Origin: Maricaulis sp036231565
GTDB lineage: Bacteria > Pseudomonadota > Alphaproteobacteria > Caulobacterales > Maricaulaceae
NCBI GenBank assembly: GCA_036231565.1
Contig: JAZAHA010000046.1
Location: 51,888-115,887 of the forward strand
Direction: 5' to 3'
Length of the DNA: 64,000 nucleotides
Below the pieces are notes generated by a model. That model had not been told where the DNA came from. It worked only from the letters and a program-made list of their open reading frames with translations, and ran no database searches. Made by a program: the position numbers and the translations under genes. Below, piece by piece: positions 7,970 through 15,769 of the stretch (its first letter is position 1; the number at the start of each line of letters is the position of its first letter).

Positions 7970-8803
7970 ATGACGATGAGCGTCCACACCAATACCGGGG
8001 CCATGATCGCCCTGCAGAACCTGAACAAGACCACGGGCGAGATGCAGGAAGTCCAGACCCGCATCAACACGGGTCTGAAGATCTCGGGTGCCAAGGACAA
8101 TTCGGCGATCTACGCGGTCGCCCAAGGCATGCGCTCCGACATCGGCGCGCTGGAAGCGGTGCAGAACGGTCTCGATCGCGCCTCCACCATCGGTGATGTC
8201 GCCCTGGCCGCCGGCGAGTCGATCTCGGACCTGCTGGTCGAGATGCGCGAAAAGGCGACGGCAGCGATGGACCCCTCGCTTGATGCCTTCTCCCGCCAGG
8301 CCTATGACGCCGACTTCAAGGCGCTGCTCGACCAGGTCCAGGTGATTATCCAGAACGCCGAATTCGACGGTGCCAACATCCTCAATGGTTCGATCACCGG
8401 CGGGATCGAGTTTCTCGCCGACGCCGATGCGGCCCGTACGGTGACGCTGAAATCCCAGGACCTGAGCGTTGGCGGCACGATCATCACGCTCGCCGCGACG
8501 GCCAGCCTGACCTCGGTGACCCTGGCAACGGCCGCGGTGACTGCGATCAAGACCAGCCTGGAAAACGTCAACCAGGCGCTCGCCAATCTCGGCTCGGATG
8601 TGAAGAAGCTGGAAGCCCATTCCGGCTTCGTCGACAAGCTGCGCGACAGCCTGACCGAGGGTGTGGGCAATCTGGTCGATGCGGATCTCGCCCGGGAAAG
8701 TGCCCGACTGCAGGCACTGCAGGTGAAACAACAACTGGGTGTCCAGGCCCTGTCGATCGCCAACTCCCAGCCGCAGACCATTCTCAGCCTCTTCCAGGGC
8801 TGA
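7970..8803 (+). CDS. Flagellin 3 (divergent copy)
   Basis: 277 residues with canonical flagellin ends: NTGAMIALQNLNKTTG and INTGLKISGAKDN at the N-terminus, ESARLQALQVKQQLGVQALS at the C-terminus, closing LSLFQG. It differs from flagellins 1 and 2 throughout: DNSAIYAVAQGMRSDIGALEA replaces their DNGGIYAIAQ stretch and the middle domain is unrelated in detail. It is probably specialised to one filament segment, as multiple flagellins are in Caulobacter. GGGAG stands eight bases before ATG 7970. pseC follows 108 bases downstream on the same strand. Confidence 0.95.
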   Translation: MTMSVHTNTGAMIALQNLNKTTGEMQEVQTRINTGLKISGAKDNSAIYAVAQGMRSDIGALEAVQNGLDRASTIGDVALAAGESISDLLVEMREKATAAMDPSLDAFSRQAYDADFKALLDQVQVIIQNAEFDGANILNGSITGGIEFLADADAARTVTLKSQDLSVGGTIITLAATASLTSVTLATAAVTAIKTSLENVNQALANLGSDVKKLEAHSGFVDKLRDSLTEGVGNLVDADLARESARLQALQVKQQLGVQALSIANSQPQTILSLFQG

Positions 8804-8837
8804 CCGGCTCTGGCTACACACTCCACCACCCCGGCGC

Positions 8838-8863
8838 GGCCTCCGGATTTCCGGAGGCCGTTT
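8838..8863 (+). terminator. Stem-loop after flagellin 3
   Basis: Perfect nine-base stem (8838-8846 with 8851-8859), ATTT loop, followed by GTTTCC. The T-run is short, so termination may be partial before pseC. Confidence 0.5.
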
Positions 8864-8911
8864 CCGTTCGGGCGACTCATTTCATGATCGCGTCTTCAAG
8901 GAGGCCCGCCG

Positions 8912-10078
8912 ATGTCCGCATCCTTCCTGCCCTATGGCCGCCAGGCCATTGACGAAAGCGATATCGAGGCCGTTGCGGAGGTGCTGCGCGGCGACTGGCT
9001 GACGACGGGGCCTGCCGTTGATGCCTTCGATGCAGCCTTTGCCCAGGCCGTCGGCGCGCGGCATTCGGTGTCCTGTTCGAATGGCACGGCCGCGCTGCAC
9101 CTGGCGCTGGCCGCGCTGGGTGTGAAGGAGGGTGATACCTGTGTCGTGCCGGCCATCACCTTCATGGCGACGGCCAATGCTGCGCGCTATTGCGGCGCGG
9201 AAGTGGTTTTCGCGGATGTCGATCCGGACACGGGGCTGATGACGCCGGAAACACTGGATGCGGCGCTGGCGCGTGCCGAGGGCACGACCCGGGCGGTGCT
9301 GCCGGTGCATCTGGCCGGCCAGTGCGGCGCGCTGGGCGAGCTGGCGCATGCCGCAACGCTGGCCGGCGCGGTTCTGGTCGAGGATTGCAGCCATGCGGTG
9401 GGCTCTTTCTATCAGGGCGAACCGGTAGGCAATGGCCGTTATTCGGCGGCCGCCACCTTCTCCTTCCATCCGGTCAAGACCATCGCGGCCGGCGAGGGCG
9501 GGGCGGTGACGACGAATGACGATGCGGTTGCGGCACGGCTTCGCCAGCTGCGCAGCCATGGTATCGAGCGTGATCCGGCGCGTCACCGGCGCCGGCAGGG
9601 CGAGCCCTGGTGGCACGAGATGCACGCGCTGGGCTGGAATTACCGGCTGAGCGACATTCATGCCGCGCTGGCACATTCCCAGCTCAAACGCCTGCCGGCC
9701 TTCATCGAACGGCGCCAGGCGCTGGCGCGGGCCTATGACACGGCGCTGCAGGACTTGCCGGACATGGTGCGGCCGCTGGCGCGCACGCGCGACTGCAATC
9801 CCTGTCTCCATCTTTATCCGGTGCGGATCGATTTCGAGGCTGCCGGACGCTCGCGCAGCGCCGTGATGGAGGCGCTGCGGGCGCACGGTATCGGCACCCA
9901 GGTCCACTACATCCCGGTCAATGAGCAGCCCTATTACCAGGATCGCTATGGCCGGCAGGAGCTGCCCGGCGCGCGCCGGTATTACGAGCGCACGCTGTCG
10001 CTGCCGCTGTTTGTCGGCATGGCAGACGACGATCCGCAGCGGGTCGTTGACCGGCTGGCACAGGTGCTCGGGCTCTAG
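8912..10078 (+). CDS. pseC: UDP-4-amino-4,6-dideoxy-N-acetyl-beta-L-altrosamine transaminase (PseC)
   Basis: 388 residues, a DegT/DnrJ/EryC1-type PLP aminotransferase. PseC aminates the 4-keto sugar made by PseB, the second step to pseudaminic acid. The PLP lysine is K189 in FSFHPVKTIAAGEGGAV, a block characteristic of PseC. Other family features are WLTTGPAVDAFDAAFA, SNGTAALHLAL and the C-terminal GIGTQVHYIPV. AAGGAGG stands before ATG 8912. It lies downstream of flagellin 3 and converges on pseB. In Caulobacter the equivalent genes carry flm names and are needed for flagellin glycosylation. Confidence 0.9.
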   Translation: MSASFLPYGRQAIDESDIEAVAEVLRGDWLTTGPAVDAFDAAFAQAVGARHSVSCSNGTAALHLALAALGVKEGDTCVVPAITFMATANAARYCGAEVVFADVDPDTGLMTPETLDAALARAEGTTRAVLPVHLAGQCGALGELAHAATLAGAVLVEDCSHAVGSFYQGEPVGNGRYSAAATFSFHPVKTIAAGEGGAVTTNDDAVAARLRQLRSHGIERDPARHRRRQGEPWWHEMHALGWNYRLSDIHAALAHSQLKRLPAFIERRQALARAYDTALQDLPDMVRPLARTRDCNPCLHLYPVRIDFEAAGRSRSAVMEALRAHGIGTQVHYIPVNEQPYYQDRYGRQELPGARRYYERTLSLPLFVGMADDDPQRVVDRLAQVLGL

Positions 10079-10129
10079 AACAGGACCGCTTCCTGCGGAA
10101 TCGCCCCTGCTCCAGACTCCTGAGCGGTC

Positions 10130-10174
10130 GCGTGATCGAACCGGTGAACCGGTACCCACTTCACCTGATCACGC
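10130..10174. repeat. Inverted repeat between convergent pseC and pseB
   Basis: Eight-base arms GCGTGATC (10130-10137) and GATCACGC (10167-10174) enclose 29 bases that contain ACCGGT twice, separated by GA. The element fills the 97-base gap between two converging genes and abuts the pseB stop. It could act as a bidirectional terminator or be a dispersed palindromic repeat; there is no T-run. Confidence 0.45.
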
Positions 10175-10175
10175 T

Positions 10176-11249
10176 TCAGGCGGCTTCGGCTTGTCCGATC
10201 AGGCGGCGCAGGGCCTTGCCGTCCAGCTGTTCCGGATTTGTGTTCGAGGCATAGCTGAACCCGTCCGGCACGAGGTGCGCGCCGGTGGCCAGATAGCGGG
10301 CCATCAGCTTGGCGCTGTGCGCGGGCAGGATGGCATAGCGGTCCTCGAGCTCCACCGTGGTGCGCGAATCATCTTCCGGGATCATGATCTCGTGCAGCTT
10401 CTCGCCGGGCCGGATGCCGATGATGCGATGGGGCACGTCCGGCGCCATGGCGCGCGCCAGGTCGGCGGTGCTCATCGAGGGGATTTTCGGTACGAAGACC
10501 TCACCGCCACGCGCCATCGCCAGGCTGGACATGACGAAATTCACACCCTGCTCCAGCGTGATCCAGAAACGCGTCATGCGCGGATCCGTGATCGGCAGTT
10601 CGCGGGCACCGTCTTTCACGAGCTTGCGGAAATAGGGAATGACCGAGCCGCGCGAGCCGACGACATTGCCGTAGCGAACGACCGAGAAGACCGGCCCGCC
10701 ATCGCCGCCCATGTGCTGGGCCGCCGTGAATATTTTATCCGCGGCCAGTTTCGAGGCGCCGTAGAGATTGATCGGGTTTGCCGCCTTGTCCGTGGACAGG
10801 GCGCAGACATGCGACACCCCCCGCTTGATCGCCGCGCGGACGACATTTTCGGCACCCATGACATTCGTCTTGATGCATTCGAACGGGTTGTATTCGGCGA
10901 TCGGGACGTGCTTCAGCGCGGCCGCGTGAATGACGATGTCGACATCGCGCATCGCCTGGTCCAGCCGCGACTCGTCGCGCACATCGCCGATGAAATAGCG
11001 CAGGAAGGGATAGTCGCTCGGCGAAAAATCCTGAGCCATTTCATACTGTTTCAGTTCATCGCGCGAGAAGATGATCAGCTTCTTCGGCTTGAACTCGGCA
11101 CAGATCGCCGCGGTGATCTGGCGTCCGAAGGAGCCGGTCCCGCCGGTGATCAGAATGGTCTTGCCGTCCAGCGGCATGCGCGGCTCGAGAAAGCTGCGCT
11201 GGGGCAGCAGCTTCTCCAGGGGCGTCTCGGGCGCAGTCCTGTCAGACAT
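10176..11249 (-). CDS. pseB: UDP-N-acetylglucosamine 4,6-dehydratase, inverting (PseB)
   Basis: 357 residues. PseB converts UDP-GlcNAc to the 4-keto-6-deoxy-L-arabino sugar, the first step to pseudaminic acid. An SDR Rossmann fold opens with ITGGTGSFG (about residues 34-42). HAAALKHVPIAEYNP is the PseB/FlaA1 signature, and STDKAANPINLYGASK holds the catalytic Tyr-x-x-x-Lys. The protein has an extra 25-residue N-terminal tail before the fold; ATG 11249 with GAGG six bases upstream supports keeping it. The Caulobacter equivalent is FlmA. It is divergent from the flaEY-like gene, with a CtrA-like box between them. Confidence 0.92.
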   Translation of the reverse strand: MSDRTAPETPLEKLLPQRSFLEPRMPLDGKTILITGGTGSFGRQITAAICAEFKPKKLIIFSRDELKQYEMAQDFSPSDYPFLRYFIGDVRDESRLDQAMRDVDIVIHAAALKHVPIAEYNPFECIKTNVMGAENVVRAAIKRGVSHVCALSTDKAANPINLYGASKLAADKIFTAAQHMGGDGGPVFSVVRYGNVVGSRGSVIPYFRKLVKDGARELPITDPRMTRFWITLEQGVNFVMSSLAMARGGEVFVPKIPSMSTADLARAMAPDVPHRIIGIRPGEKLHEIMIPEDDSRTTVELEDRYAILPAHSAKLMARYLATGAHLVPDGFSYASNTNPEQLDGKALRRLIGQAEAA

Positions 11250-11297
11250 GCATGGCCTCGCGATTCGATTTCGATGACCGACGCTGCGCCGACAGGG

Positions 11298-11312
11298 TTA
11301 ACGGCGCGTTAG
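11298..11312. promoter_or_regulatory. Near-consensus CtrA box between pseB and the flaEY-like gene
   Basis: TTAA-CGGCGCG-TTAG differs from TTAA-N7-TTAA at one base and lies 49 bases ahead of pseB. Because it is shared by two divergent flagellar genes it is a plausible but imperfect site. Confidence 0.4.
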
Positions 11313-11476
11313 GCCCCGCCGGAACGCCGATCCTAGCAGGTTTTTACCGCGCGGGCCGCAAATGCGGCGTCGAGCGCCTGAAAAAGCGTTTGAGAGCAGG
11401 TTGTTTACGCTGTCTGGCAACACTTTGTTTGCGTTCTGGAGCGACACTCTGCAACCAGGAAAAAGGGTATCGGATC

Positions 11477-14230
11477 GTGGCAATCGTCGGGATCAACCAG
11501 TCATTGCTGACCAGCTGGTATTCGGCTCGGGTCACCACCGCCACGGTGGGCTCGTCGCCGCTTGCCCAGTCGGCCGCCGGCCGCAGCCAGGCGGGCGAGG
11601 ATGTGGCTGCGCCCTGGGAGCTGGAATCCGAAAACCTGCAGACCCTCGAGGAGATGCGGCGCCGCGTGATGGCGACGCAGGATTTCTTCCTCGATCCGGG
11701 CCGTGAATTCTCCGATGTCGATGCGCCGGACGATCACAAGGCGCTGTTCTCCCTGCACCAGGGCCTCAAACGGCTGGTCTCGCTGGCCGAGGAGGCCCGC
11801 GACAAGACCACCAATGACGCGCGCCGGATGATCCTGGAAAAGGCTTTCCAGAACGGTCTCGGCCAGCTCGACGAATACTTCCAGGATATGCGCCTGGAAG
11901 AGCTGACCCTGCTGAAGGGCGAGGAGCTGCGCAAGATCGAGAGCGGCGTTGCCGTGTCGCGCGGCCTGTCGCAGTTCAAGTCCGGTATCATCCACACCGG
12001 CGAATTCGACGCCGAAGTGCCCAGTCTGACCGGTGATGTGCAGTTCAATATCTCGGTGAGGAAGAATGGCGTGACGACCGATGTCGCCATCAATCTCGCC
12101 GATATGGGCGGCCAGACGCGCAATCTCGACAACATCGTCGCCCACATCAATACCGAGCTGGAAGCGGCCGGCATGGTGACGCGGTTCGAGCGCACCAAGA
12201 TCGGCGAGAAGAATGATATCGGAGTCATTCCCGGAAACGATCACGGTTTCCTGGTGCGCGGTGTGTCGACGGAACAGATTTCCTTCTCCGCGCCCGCTGC
12301 CCAGCCGGCGCTCTATTTTGCCGGCGTGTCCGGCATCAACGAGACGGCCGGCGGCCAGATCGTCAAGCTGACGGATCTGGCCAGCGGCGACCCGTCGATC
12401 GGCTATTCCACCCGCTTCTCGGCCGACCCGACCAAGAGCGAGGTCGATGTCGTCGGCGGCGAGGACGGCGAGACCCGCACCAAGCTGGTCGACAATCCGC
12501 TCGAAATCCAGGCGACCGCCGCGGCGATCGATGGCGGCATTTTCGTGGTCGGCAAGACGACGGCCTCGACCGATGGGCAGACGCTGAAGGGCGAGCAGGA
12601 CCTGGTCCTGGCCAGGTATGACTCCGCCGGCAATCGCGTCTGGAGCCGGGTGCTCGGCGCGGCCGACGATGCCGAGGGCGCCAGCGTCGCCGTCGATGCG
12701 GACGGCAATGTCGTCGTGACCGGCCAGGTGACCGGCGGTCTGGGCGACACCACCGATATCGGCGGATCCGACAGCTTTGTGGCCAAGTATAATTCTGCCG
12801 GTGTCGAGCAATGGCTGCAGCGCTTCGGCGGCACCGGCGACGACAAGGGCACGGCGGTTGCGGTCGGCGATGACGGTACGATCTATGTCGCCGGCAAGGC
12901 GGCCTCGGCCTTCGGCAACCAGCCGCACCAGGGCGGGGTCAGCGACGGTTATCTGCGCGCCATCGGCACCGACGGACAGACGCTGTGGACCCGCCGCATC
13001 GGCGATGCCGGCGACGAGACGGTGTCCGCGGTCGCGGTGGCCGATGACGGCAATATCCTGGTCGCCAGCAATGAAGGCGGCACGGCCGTGCTGCGAAAGT
13101 TCGATGCGTCCGACAATACCGCGCCGGCCCTGTGGGAACAGTCGCTGGGTGATCTCGACGATGGCTCGATCGGCGGCATCGCGGTCGACGGCACCGATGT
13201 CTACATCACCGGCGCGGCCGGCAGCGCTTTCGCGCCGAGCGCCCCGGTGGGCGCCCATAATGGCGGCGTTCGCGATGCCTTCGTGGTCAAGCTGACCGAC
13301 GGCGCCAGCGCCAGCATCGACTATACAACTTTTGTCGGCTCCGATTCCGATGACGGTGCGGCCGGTATCCAGGTCTTCAACGGCAAGGTCTATATTGCCG
13401 GCAAGACGCTGGGCGGGATCAATGGCGATACGCTGAACGGCGAGCGCGATGCCTTTGCGGCACAGCTCGATGCGGCAACCGGCGCGCTGGACTGGTCGCA
13501 CCAGATGTCCGGCCGCAACGGTTTGTCCCAGGCCACGGGCCTGGCGATCGGCGCGGGCGACGACTCGGTGCTGGACGCGCTGGGCCTGCCGGCCGGCACG
13601 CTGACCTATTCCGACACCCGCGTGGTGACCGACCGCAGCTCGGCCCGCGAGGGCGATCATTTCTATGTCTCCGTCGATGGCGGCCGCCGCAAGAAGATCA
13701 CCATCGACGGCGATGACACGATGCGGTCGCTGACCTTCAAGATCAATGCGGCCCTCGTGCTCAACGGCACGGCGGATGTGCGCCGCTCGTCCGATGGCGA
13801 CCAGCTGCGGATCAAGGCGGCCGAAGGCAAGACGATCGAGCTGTTTGCCGGCGCGGATGGCCGCGATCTGCTGGAATCGCTGGGCATTCAGCCGGGCGCC
13901 ATCGTCAATACCGGCTCCCTGCTGGACGATGACGAGAAGACCTCTGACGGTCCGCCGCTGTTTGCGCTGGAACTGCCGGTGTCGATGTCGCTGGCTGACG
14001 AGAAGTCCGCGGAATCCGCCTTCGAGGCGATCCAGGATGCGATGTCCAAGGTGCAGCGTGCCTATCGCGAGATCACCATGGATCCGGCGCTGAAGGCGCT
14101 GCTGGAAGGTCCGCAGGCAGGCAAGAAGGGCGGCACGGTTCCGGCCTATTACAGCGCCCAGCTGGCCAATTACCAGGCCGGTCTGTCCCGCCTGAGCGCC
14201 GGCCCGCAGGGCGGCGGCCTCTTCCTCTAG
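11477..14230 (+). CDS. flaEY: Large flagellar protein, FlaEY-like, with beta-propeller repeats
   Basis: 917 residues. No single catalytic domain is evident. The first ~165 residues are helical and flagellin-associated in style (FLDPGREFSDV, then LILEKAFQNGLGQLDEYF-like helices). Residues ~320-680 hold repeated blades of the SBBP type, such as DKGTAVAVGDDGTIYVAGKA and AEGASVAVDADGNVVVTGQV. A C-terminal segment again resembles filament or hook-associated proteins: AYREITMDPALKALL and YYSAQLANYQAGLSRL. Size, architecture and position near flbT, flaF and the flagellins match the Caulobacter FlaEY (flaE/flaY) product, needed for normal flagellar assembly but mechanistically unclear. I chose GTG 11477, preceded by an AAGGG, because upstream codons look non-coding. 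There is no signal peptide. Confidence 0.7.
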   Translation: MAIVGINQSLLTSWYSARVTTATVGSSPLAQSAAGRSQAGEDVAAPWELESENLQTLEEMRRRVMATQDFFLDPGREFSDVDAPDDHKALFSLHQGLKRLVSLAEEARDKTTNDARRMILEKAFQNGLGQLDEYFQDMRLEELTLLKGEELRKIESGVAVSRGLSQFKSGIIHTGEFDAEVPSLTGDVQFNISVRKNGVTTDVAINLADMGGQTRNLDNIVAHINTELEAAGMVTRFERTKIGEKNDIGVIPGNDHGFLVRGVSTEQISFSAPAAQPALYFAGVSGINETAGGQIVKLTDLASGDPSIGYSTRFSADPTKSEVDVVGGEDGETRTKLVDNPLEIQATAAAIDGGIFVVGKTTASTDGQTLKGEQDLVLARYDSAGNRVWSRVLGAADDAEGASVAVDADGNVVVTGQVTGGLGDTTDIGGSDSFVAKYNSAGVEQWLQRFGGTGDDKGTAVAVGDDGTIYVAGKAASAFGNQPHQGGVSDGYLRAIGTDGQTLWTRRIGDAGDETVSAVAVADDGNILVASNEGGTAVLRKFDASDNTAPALWEQSLGDLDDGSIGGIAVDGTDVYITGAAGSAFAPSAPVGAHNGGVRDAFVVKLTDGASASIDYTTFVGSDSDDGAAGIQVFNGKVYIAGKTLGGINGDTLNGERDAFAAQLDAATGALDWSHQMSGRNGLSQATGLAIGAGDDSVLDALGLPAGTLTYSDTRVVTDRSSAREGDHFYVSVDGGRRKKITIDGDDTMRSLTFKINAALVLNGTADVRRSSDGDQLRIKAAEGKTIELFAGADGRDLLESLGIQPGAIVNTGSLLDDDEKTSDGPPLFALELPVSMSLADEKSAESAFEAIQDAMSKVQRAYREITMDPALKALLEGPQAGKKGGTVPAYYSAQLANYQAGLSRLSAGPQGGGLFL

Positions 14231-14246
14231 TTCCGGTCCTTGCCGG

Positions 14247-14897
14247 TCAGAGCGGTTTCGAGAAAGTGAGGGCGAGCAGGCGCGGCGGGGTGTCCTCGTC
14301 GACCTCGGCACCTGCCTCGATGGCCTCGTTGAGCCCGGTCAGCACCAGGCCTGCGGCTTCCGCGCCCGCCACATAATCCGACACGGAATGGACATAGGCC
14401 TCGACGAGCGCGGCTTCGCCATTGCGTTCGAACCGGGCCCGGCTGCCGCGCATCTGGCGGTCCGGATGAAGTTCGCAAATGAAGAGCAGGCCGCCGGGCC
14501 TCAGGGCGCGGCCGATCTCGGCATAGACCGGCGCGAGATCGTCGACATGTTCCAGCACGAGATTGCCGATGACCAGGTCGGCGACCGCATCGGCGCAGGG
14601 CCAGGGACGGGTGATGTCGTGTTCGGCAAAGCGCACATGATCGCCCAGCCCGCGGGCGCGGGCACGTTCCAGCATGGCGGGTGACAGATCGAGAGCCAGC
14701 ACGGAGGCAGCGCGGGAGGCAAGGTATTCGGTATTCTTGCCGGTGCCGGCACCGATCTCGATCACATCGGCGCTGTCGAGCGGGAGTTCCGTAGTGCGCA
14801 GGACCAGGGCATCGAGGTCGCGGGTGCGGTTCTCGTTGCTGTCATAGATCTTCGCCCATTCGCTATAGGCGTCGCGGGTCGGAATCGGCTCGGTCAT
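14247..14897 (-). CDS. Class I SAM-dependent methyltransferase
   Basis: 216 residues. The SAM-binding motif I is VIEIGAGTGKNTEYLA (about residues 45-60). ALDLSPAMLERAR (motif II) and DLVIGNLVLEHV (motif III/IV region) follow, then the GRALRPGGLLFICE post-motif. This is a small-molecule Methyltransf_11-type fold; the substrate is unknown. GGAG six bases before ATG 14897 sets the start, five codons after an in-frame GTG. It lies between flaEY and the flbY-flgJ-flgI operon, converging on flaEY. A role in modifying the flagellar glycan is possible but unsupported. Confidence 0.85.
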   Translation of the reverse strand: MTEPIPTRDAYSEWAKIYDSNENRTRDLDALVLRTTELPLDSADVIEIGAGTGKNTEYLASRAASVLALDLSPAMLERARARGLGDHVRFAEHDITRPWPCADAVADLVIGNLVLEHVDDLAPVYAEIGRALRPGGLLFICELHPDRQMRGSRARFERNGEAALVEAYVHSVSDYVAGAEAAGLVLTGLNEAIEAGAEVDEDTPPRLLALTFSKPL

Positions 14898-14934
14898 GAT
14901 CGGCTCCTTCACCGTATGACCGCTTGCCGCGATT

Positions 14935-14958
14935 GGCCCGGCAAGTAAAGGCCGGGCC
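14935..14958 (-). other. GC-rich stem-loop after flbY
   Basis: Perfect eight-base stem GGCCCGGC/GCCGGGCC around an eight-base loop, between flbY and the methyltransferase. There is no T-run, so it is only a weak terminator candidate for the flgI-flgJ-flbY operon. Confidence 0.35.
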
Positions 14959-14983
14959 GGTTCGCGGCGGATGTTCCGGGCAA

Positions 14984-15433
14984 TCAGGCAGTATGATTTA
15001 CCGCCATCGCGAAACCGCCGGTGGGGGCGGACGGGCGGTTGCCATTGGCGCCATAGCCCGAGCCGGCATGACGCTGGCGGGCGGCCTCGTCGGCGATAGC
15101 CTTCACCACGCCTTCGGTCAGCACTTTCATGGCGTTGACCACGCGGCCGTTCTCGTCGAGCGCCGTGTGGAAAGCCTTCGTTGCGTCGCGCAGCAGGGCC
15201 TTGGCCTGTTCCGGCGCACCGGAAAAACGGCCCGGTTCCTGGCGGGCGCGAGCGACTTCGGCGCGGTAGATATTGGCGAGCTCGGTTTTTTCGGTCTGCA
15301 GCTCGATCGCCTCATGGGGACGGCGGGCCTTGAACAGGCGCGTCTCCTCCTGGATCAGCGCGGTGAGGCGCTGGGTCAGCTTGAGCAGGGCCTGGGTACG
15401 TTCCGACCCGTTTGCGGCTGCCAGTTCCGTCAT
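14984..15433 (-). CDS. flbY: FlbY flagellar protein (FlgN-like)
   Basis: 149 residues, mainly helical. The segment LTQRLTALIQEETRLFKARRPHEAIELQ then EKTELANIYRAEVARARQ has the shape of the FlgN/FlbY group, small proteins made with the flgI operon in Caulobacter and probably chaperones or assembly factors. The last 30 residues are glycine/proline-rich. It starts one base beyond the flgJ stop, and follows flgI and flgJ on the reverse strand, the same order I expect from Caulobacter. Family membership rests on size, helical pattern and position. Confidence 0.75.
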   Translation of the reverse strand: MTELAAANGSERTQALLKLTQRLTALIQEETRLFKARRPHEAIELQTEKTELANIYRAEVARARQEPGRFSGAPEQAKALLRDATKAFHTALDENGRVVNAMKVLTEGVVKAIADEAARQRHAGSGYGANGNRPSAPTGGFAMAVNHTA

Positions 15434-15434
15434 G

Positions 15435-15764
15435 TCAATTCCCTCCTCCGGCTTCCTGATAGCGCAGGATCTCGGCCGTCAGCCGGTCAGCGAGACCCAG
15501 CCCGCCCGATTGCGCCATCACCTTTGCGTATTCCTCGTGCAGCAGTCCCTTGAATGCCTTTTCGCCCGGGCCGCCGCCAAACGGATTGTCCTCGCCCACG
15601 CCCGAGAACATCTGTTCGAGCATCTGGGAGAGGAAGAAGGCTTCGAACTCCTCGGCGGCCGCGCGGGCCTCGGTCTCGGTGCGCGCAGCGGTGGTGTTCG
15701 GGGCGCCCTGGGAGCGCCCCGCCGCGGCGGCATTGGCCATCTGGAGCTCGAACAGATTGTCCAT
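15435..15764 (-). CDS. flgJ: Rod-binding protein FlgJ, N-terminal domain only
   Basis: 109 residues. Matches the rod-binding (FlgJ N-terminal/CheL) domain: AAEEFEAFFLSQMLEQMF, then FKGLLHEEYAKVMAQSGGLGLADRL. Unlike enterobacterial FlgJ it has no C-terminal muramidase domain, which is normal for alphaproteobacteria, where a separate hydrolase opens the wall for the rod. It starts six bases after flgI and ends one base before flbY, so the three form one transcript. Confidence 0.9.
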   Translation of the reverse strand: MDNLFELQMANAAAAGRSQGAPNTTAARTETEARAAAEEFEAFFLSQMLEQMFSGVGEDNPFGGGPGEKAFKGLLHEEYAKVMAQSGGLGLADRLTAEILRYQEAGGGN

Positions 15765-15769
15765 GGTGC

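Noticed and set aside
11400..11460. Sigma-54-like sequences upstream of the flaEY-like gene
   Set aside because: TGGCAAC...TTGC and TGGAGCG...CTGC have the GG and GC elements one to three bases too far apart.
11501..14311. 936-codon open frame antisense to the flaEY-like gene
   Set aside because: It is a GC-skew shadow: His/Gly/Arg-rich with no family motif, while the forward frame has clear propeller repeats and a start with a ribosome site.
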